DNA of 64,000 nucleotides. Origin: Marsupella aquatica (lineage: Eukaryota > Marchantiophyta). Within the stretch, counting starts at the first letter, position 1; each line of letters opens with the position of its first letter. The notes under the pieces are model-generated. The model was not told the origin of the DNA. It saw nothing but the letters and a program-made list of their open reading frames with translations, and did no database searches. The stretch covers positions 1,860,001 to 1,924,000 of the forward strand of contig OZ316894.1 in assembly GCA_973895155.1 (NCBI GenBank), written 5' to 3'. Below are positions 58,975 to 64,000 of this stretch, piece by piece. The position numbers and the translations under genes are program-made.

Positions 58975-61900
58975 TTACATGTAAGTCGTAGTGAGATGAT
59001 GAACGCAGACGCACACAATCAGCTTGGCCATTTCAATCCCCGGACACATATGAGACCCAGTATTGAATGGAAGGTAGGTATATGGTTTCGGGGGCACCTG
59101 CAGAAGTTTCCCCAACCGAAAGAGGTCAAGTATGCCGAGTGAAAGTCTTCAGGTCAGCTGCACGAACTCATTTAGGAAAACAAAATTTGCGTTTTAACTG
59201 TAACATAATATCTTTGAATCAAATCCTGATTGAGGAGGGAGGCAGTCCGATACTCACATCGAATCGATCGGGGTTGAAATTAAGATCGGGATAATTGGCA
59301 GGATCCGTGTGAGTGAAAATGGTCAACGGGGCCACGATCCAACCCTTTGGTATCAGCTGACCTGCATGATGGATAGAGTTTATGGTCCGATGATAATCCA
59401 TAGCTACAACATGTTCTAGTCGAAGAAAGAACCTTGTGCTGGCACAGACCCGCAGAGCTATATTCGTCTGAACGTACTGTGCCTAGATCGTATCCGAACC
59501 CAGTTATGCACAATCTGGAGCTGGCAAATTTTGGCGGCAGCGTGCGTGGACATTGAAAGTCAATTATTTCGCAATCCCACTCAAGAACAACACGCGAAGC
59601 TGTTGCAATGGTAGGATTGCACGATAATTTAACAATCTGGAAACTCAGATCACTCACCTTCAAACTTCACGTCTTCGACTGCCTCCTTGAAAATAACAGG
59701 AAGGATTGAAAGACTTCTCTGGATTTCATTAAAAAACTGCATCCGGTAATTCAGAAGTTAATAACGCTGCCAATCGCGTGAACTTTCGAGAATTGTCACA
59801 ACTCAGCATCTAAAATATATGTAGGATTGCAGCGGAATTCACCTGCCTACCAGGTTGGAACATCCGCAAGTAAGGAGCCGCTCTCTAAATAAATGATATT
59901 ATACTAGTGTCAATTACAATCCAGTCGGGAATCCACTTAATTTGGATGTTCAGGGATAATTAGTCATGCATGCTACCTTGTGAGTGTAAACCATTTTCCT
60001 CGTGTCGTCCCAAGTAAGCCTGGGCCCTTCGACGGACGGGTCTTTGTTTCTGAGAATCTCCTGGTGCTCAGCCTGCTCACATGGTATGATGGTTAGTACT
60101 GTCAATAGATCGACGATCTGAGAAGAATGGACCAGATAAAAGCTGAGAACCACATTCCTCGTCGAGAGGCTGGGCTCTCTGTCCGGGTCTCTAGCTCTCA
60201 AAGCTAGCTGACACACATCTAATTGAGTATCGACCAACAGGCTAGGGTGAAATAGGGTGCTTTCAAAATTCTGTTACCAATTCAAGCTCCGATCCAGACC
60301 TCCGAGAGTTCCAAACGGCCATGCCGGATTCAAACGGAGAACCAAAGCATGCTCCGTACCTGGCAACGGCGAAACACCTTTGGATAGTCGATCAGATACT
60401 TAAGGACCCATACAAGAGTCGTCGCGGTATTGTCATAAGCAGCAAAGCTTAAGAAATACATATTATCGGCAAGCGTGAGATCATCGAGATGTTTCAGCTC
60501 TTCTAGTCCTTCAGGGGTATCCCGAGCTGCCAGTAGAACTCCTAAGAAAACGTCCTTGGAAATCTTTTGGCCCTTCGTCCCGTCAATCAGAGCTCTGATA
60601 TATGCGATGACATTTGCACGTGCCTGATGAAGACAACAGCCAATCAATCAAATGAAGGTGTTGAGGACAATACAAATGCAGAGATTTAATTGCCATTCTC
60701 GATCTCGCTAGCTTTCGAAAACTCTCATCCAAATTTACCATTCTCGATCTCGCTTTCGAAAACTCTGGGAAGGATTTGAGATTTGACAATCCTTCATAGT
60801 TGAAATCTATCTACCTGTATCTGACGTACTTAGACTTCAGTTTGCGGAGCAGTCACGTTCAAGAGCCTTACTAACGGAAGATCTTAATTTCAAGTCGAAA
60901 CAGTGTGCAATAGCCTCGGGTAAGATTCAGTTTCAAGTCCAAACTGCTGGCCAGACTTCCGACAGTTGAAAGCGTACCTTCAAGCAATTGCTATAAGTTG
61001 TTCCTGGAAGATTCACTGGAATCGATCCGATCATGAGCTTCTGAAAGTTTGCGAAATTCTTCTTGCCTTCTGGTGAGCTACTTCTGTTCTTATCTCCGAA
61101 TAGAACCCAATTGCTGATATCCCACGTAATCTGCCAGTTGACATAAATGACTCACACATCAGTACCAAAGTTAGTTTGCAAGAATGTCGAAGAGAAAAGA
61201 ATGAAGACGGAAGAATTCATTTAAATAAAACCAAAGACGAACAAGAAGAGAATCGCACAGAAGTACTAGGTACTCGAAGAAGAAGACGAATGCGCTCAAG
61301 ACGACAAAAATGAATTGAAGTGAGTGATTAATGAAAGTAGGTTTAGGATTGAAATTGAACGGCCCTACCTTTTGCGTTGCATCGACTCCATCGACAGTTC
61401 CAGCGCGCACCCACGAGGCCATGTTTTCGAGAATAATGCTCTCAACAGAATGGACCTGATGCCGGAGACTGTCTGGACCAAAGAATTTCAGGACCAGCTT
61501 CCTGATAGACATATGTGGCGGACCGTCCTGGAGTAAAAACGCTTTGGGTCCTATTATTTGCTTCAAGTTTTCGGGGAATGACCGTCGGAAGAGGTGGGGG
61601 CTGGTATTGACGAATTTGGAGAACTCCGGAGTTGTTCCACATATCGTTGGCAGTAGAAATAAGTTCGTTTTAAACGTACTTCCATACCTGCAGTGATCAA
61701 CTCACAACTTTCAGATATTGTGGTAACGTACTTCCATACCTGCAGTGATCAACTCACAACTTTCAGATATTGTGGTAAGCCCTGAAGATGTTCCCAACAT
61801 CCCCACTTCTGTTTCCTTTTGTAATTTGCGATTTGATTCGCTGCTCCCTCTGGGCCAACGGTTTAAGATCAACCCCGGAGCTGTTAACCATTCCAATCCA

Positions 61901-62547
61901 ACATCTCGAGCCATGTACAGATTGCTACTTAGATATTCAGAGTAGGCTTTAACGGGGGACGTGCTAGTTACCTACACTGACAGGGACATGCCCACCAAAA
62001 TTCTTTCCCTTCAACTTCGCTAGTGCATTGGAAGCTTTCTCCTGGCCGAAAGTGAGTGAGTGACAAGCTAGAAGGCAGGATGCCCGAGGTACACAATCAC
62101 TGTAGCAATAATTGAATTGCTTGCCGTCCCTGAATTCCCATGTATTTACCATTCTAAGCAAGACGAGATCCATAGTGATAGGTCATCATCGAGCAGTGGC
62201 CAAGCCGAGATCTGAAGGGAATTCATGAACAAGAGACTACATGCAGAAGCGAATTCAAGATCATGACTGTTCAGTTCATGACTAAACGATTACCTCCTGA
62301 CGCGAGAATGAGCAAACTCTTTGGGATTACGGACAAAGTCGAGTGATTCCCCAATGATAGGCCAGCCCAGCGAGCCTTTGGGCAGCACGGCGTCGGGCCT
62401 TCGTGACGAGTATAGAGTGTATAATCGCTGCGCCCACAGCAGAATAGCTCCGCCCAGCACCACGGCCAGCACTGCCGATAATATCGACAGCCCTGAGTCT
62501 CTCATCTCTGTGTATCTCAAGAATGTGGATAGCAATGACTCACCCAT
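58975..62547 (-). CDS. CYP707-like cytochrome P450 (CYP85 clan)
   Basis: Eight exons join in frame at GT-AG sites: 62,547-62,294; 61,687-61,369; 61,130-60,978; 60,623-60,360; 60,072-59,977; 59,736-59,658; 59,361-59,258; 59,097-58,975. They give about 463 residues. Landmarks are an N-terminal anchor (LSILSAVLAVVLGGAILLWA), LPKGSLGWPIIGESLDF, RYGSTFKTN across the first junction, an I-helix FAAYDNTATTL, EIQR (ExxR), FKEAVEDVKFEG, LIPKGWIV, DRFD and the haem loop PFNTGSHMCPG. His in place of the usual Arg in the haem loop, and the REAVEDV-like stretch, are typical of CYP707, the abscisic acid 8'-hydroxylases. The protein ends at HHLTTTYM, about 35 residues early; a GTAAGC donor there coincides with a usual intron site, so a last exon may be missing or unrecognised. 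Substrate is not certain. Confidence 0.85.
61675..61778. repeat. 52-bp tandem duplication containing a splice acceptor
   Basis: A 52-bp unit starting CGTACTTCCATACCTGCAG is present twice in tandem. It spans the 3' splice site of exon 2 of the CYP707-like gene, so two identical CTGCAG/GTATGG acceptors exist. The one at 61,687 gives the open frame; the upstream one at 61,739 leads to a TGA after about 14 codons. Confidence 0.9.
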
Positions 62548-62629
62548 CTCTGTGACTTCTAGAGGTGGAGAACTTAGACTCGCCACAGGTGCTTGGACGA
62601 GCTCACTGAGATGTGTGTGCAATCTTTAA

Positions 62630-64000
62630 TTCCACAGTTTTTGTAGCTTGCATGTGCTCTGGAAGCACAATCCTTGAAACAAAATTTGCCGCGTGCTCTA
62701 CATCAGATGTGAGAGATTATGTTGTTTTCAGTGCTGTTTGTCCAAACCGATGTGTGCAATGAAGGACCCAGAAATTATAAAATTAAAGCCCCATTCCTTC
62801 ATTCGCTAGTGTCATTCCTGTCCGATGGTGAAAAGGTGGAGCTCAAGCACATTTCGCTCAAGCACTGGGAGCTCAACCCCATTTGGCTAGAGCCCATTCG
62901 TAGTGAAACTGACTATATAATAAGATCGGAACATGGCCCTGTGTCGGGGAAGAGGGAAGTCATAGGAATACTATAAAAAATACAAATATAGAATCCAGAG
63001 GTGTTTCCATCCTACGCGCAGCTTTAGAAATGGAAGTTTCCTTTCAAAACATGGACCCAGAACCGCAATTTACTTTGACACCGCTAGTGAATACAACTTT
63101 CATATTTTGTCTTATGCAGATTTTGGGCTCAGTATTTACGGACCCCCATGAGAGGTGTCTTGTAAATTCCCTATGCAGATTTTGGGCTCAGTATTTACTG
63201 ACCCCCATGAGAGGTGTCTTGTAAATTCCCTGCGAGGAGGTTGTTTAGATTTTAATATGCCTTAACAAGATGAATCATTTATATTAATTAGATTTTGAAT
63301 TAAGTTTTGGACACCTTTTAATTTTAGTTAACTTCTAGTATCTTGAATTTATTTTTGGATCCCCTCATAACTGCTTGATTTCTCCTTTTCAATCCCTCTT
63401 AGTGAATCTTATCTTTTATCATGAGAATGAGAGAAATGATTTGAACAATTTGCACATATGTTGTACTAAGTTCCCCTAATGGTTCCTTTTACAAAATGTA
63501 TGGTTTTAAAGGAGTTGATTGTCATTACCTAGAAGCAAGTGAAATCTGTACATTATGTGCACAACACTTTCCTTGGTCATTATGTGTTTTTCTTTGCATG
63601 TATATGTATGGTTTTGTGTATTCTCTCACTCACTCTTAATTAACAGATATTATTTTCTTAATATGTACTTTGTATCTACTCTCTTCTTTTATCATCATAA
63701 ATAAAATTAGATGAATTACTACACTACAAGACAAAAAAAGGATACATGTTCCAGGATGAACATGCTATAATGGAAGTTTCCTTTCAAAACATGGACCCAG
63801 AACCGCAAGTGCTACATAAAGGAGATAAAGATTGGAGATCCTTATTCCTAAGAAGTAAGAGTGCCTCTAGGAGAAATTGGGGGCAGCAATTCCTTCTTTT
63901 TTTCTAATTGAGAGATACAATCCTAGCCATTCATATGTGTGAACTGGTCACACTTTACATGAACTTGGGGCACTGTAATCAAGCAAAAACATTACCTGAC
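62630..64000. repeat. non-coding end with direct repeats
   Basis: No gene is supported. A 40-bp word (beginning AATGGAAGTTTCCTTTC) occurs at 63,029-63,068 and again, identical, at 63,769-63,808, 740 bp apart. A 59-bp tandem duplication (TTTTGGGCTCAGTATTTAC...) covers about 63,114-63,230. The rest is AT-rich. Confidence 0.75.

Noticed and set aside
59850-59900. Short frame (AAPYLRMFQPGRQ) as an extra exon of the CYP707-like gene
   Set aside because: Joining exon 5 directly to 59,736 aligns the ExxR motif (EIQR) with the family without gap, so the extra piece would disrupt the K-helix.

Overview
This window looks like nuclear DNA of a land plant, most likely a non-seed plant (moss, liverwort, lycophyte or fern), though I cannot name the species. 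The reasons are plant-type microsomal cytochrome P450 genes with GT-AG introns, a CYP707-like P450, a chalcone-synthase-like fragment, plant copia and L1-type retrotransposons, and large eukaryotic transposon proteins of the DUF7869 type. Only three host genes look nearly complete; the rest is transposable elements, their relics, pseudogene fragments and tandem repeats.

Layout. 0-8.4 kb: a decayed mobile element. A ParB-like gene on the minus strand (277-1899, two in-frame stops) faces away from a DUF7869/DDE-like transposase pseudogene on the plus strand (4359-8384, two stops and two frameshifts). Two different palindrome arrays lie between them. A 328-bp MITE with perfect 15-bp inverted ends and an 8-bp target duplication sits in the last codons of the transposase. 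8.4-15.4 kb: AT-rich DNA, duplicated segments, and fragments of an LRR protein, mitochondrial ATP synthase beta and a protein kinase. 15.37-20.61 kb: a complete minus-strand copia element with 443-bp LTRs that differ at one base, yet its polyprotein frame has five in-frame stops. 20.6-23.3 kb: tandem repeats and a tRNA-derived SINE. 23.4-26.2 and 36.5-39.3 kb: two duplicated CYP71-clan P450 genes with identical exon structure. Between them lie a chalcone-synthase-like fragment and repeats. 41-44 kb: two more MITEs and gene relics, one FCP1-like. 44.1-57.3 kb: an L1-type LINE on the minus strand, split by a 6.9-kb inserted element. 59.0-62.5 kb: a CYP707-like P450 on the minus strand.

The most interesting system is the element nested in the LINE (about 45,495-52,430). 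It carries a three-exon gene for a predicted 955-residue protein that fuses a ParB-like domain to a beta-class DNA amino-methyltransferase. This gene is divergently paired with a DUF7869-type protein whose conserved acidic residues look like a DDE transposase. The decayed copy at the left edge has the same divergent arrangement and homologous proteins, so this is a repeated architecture rather than a chance neighbourhood. I infer a eukaryotic DNA transposon that carries its own ParB-methyltransferase partner. Both elements have palindromic motifs in the shared intergenic region, but the motifs differ between copies.

Stop codons in the decayed elements are mostly TAG and TGA with few frameshifts, and the single copia LTR difference is a C/T change in a CAG context. 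This fits decay driven by deamination of methylated CHG and CG sites.
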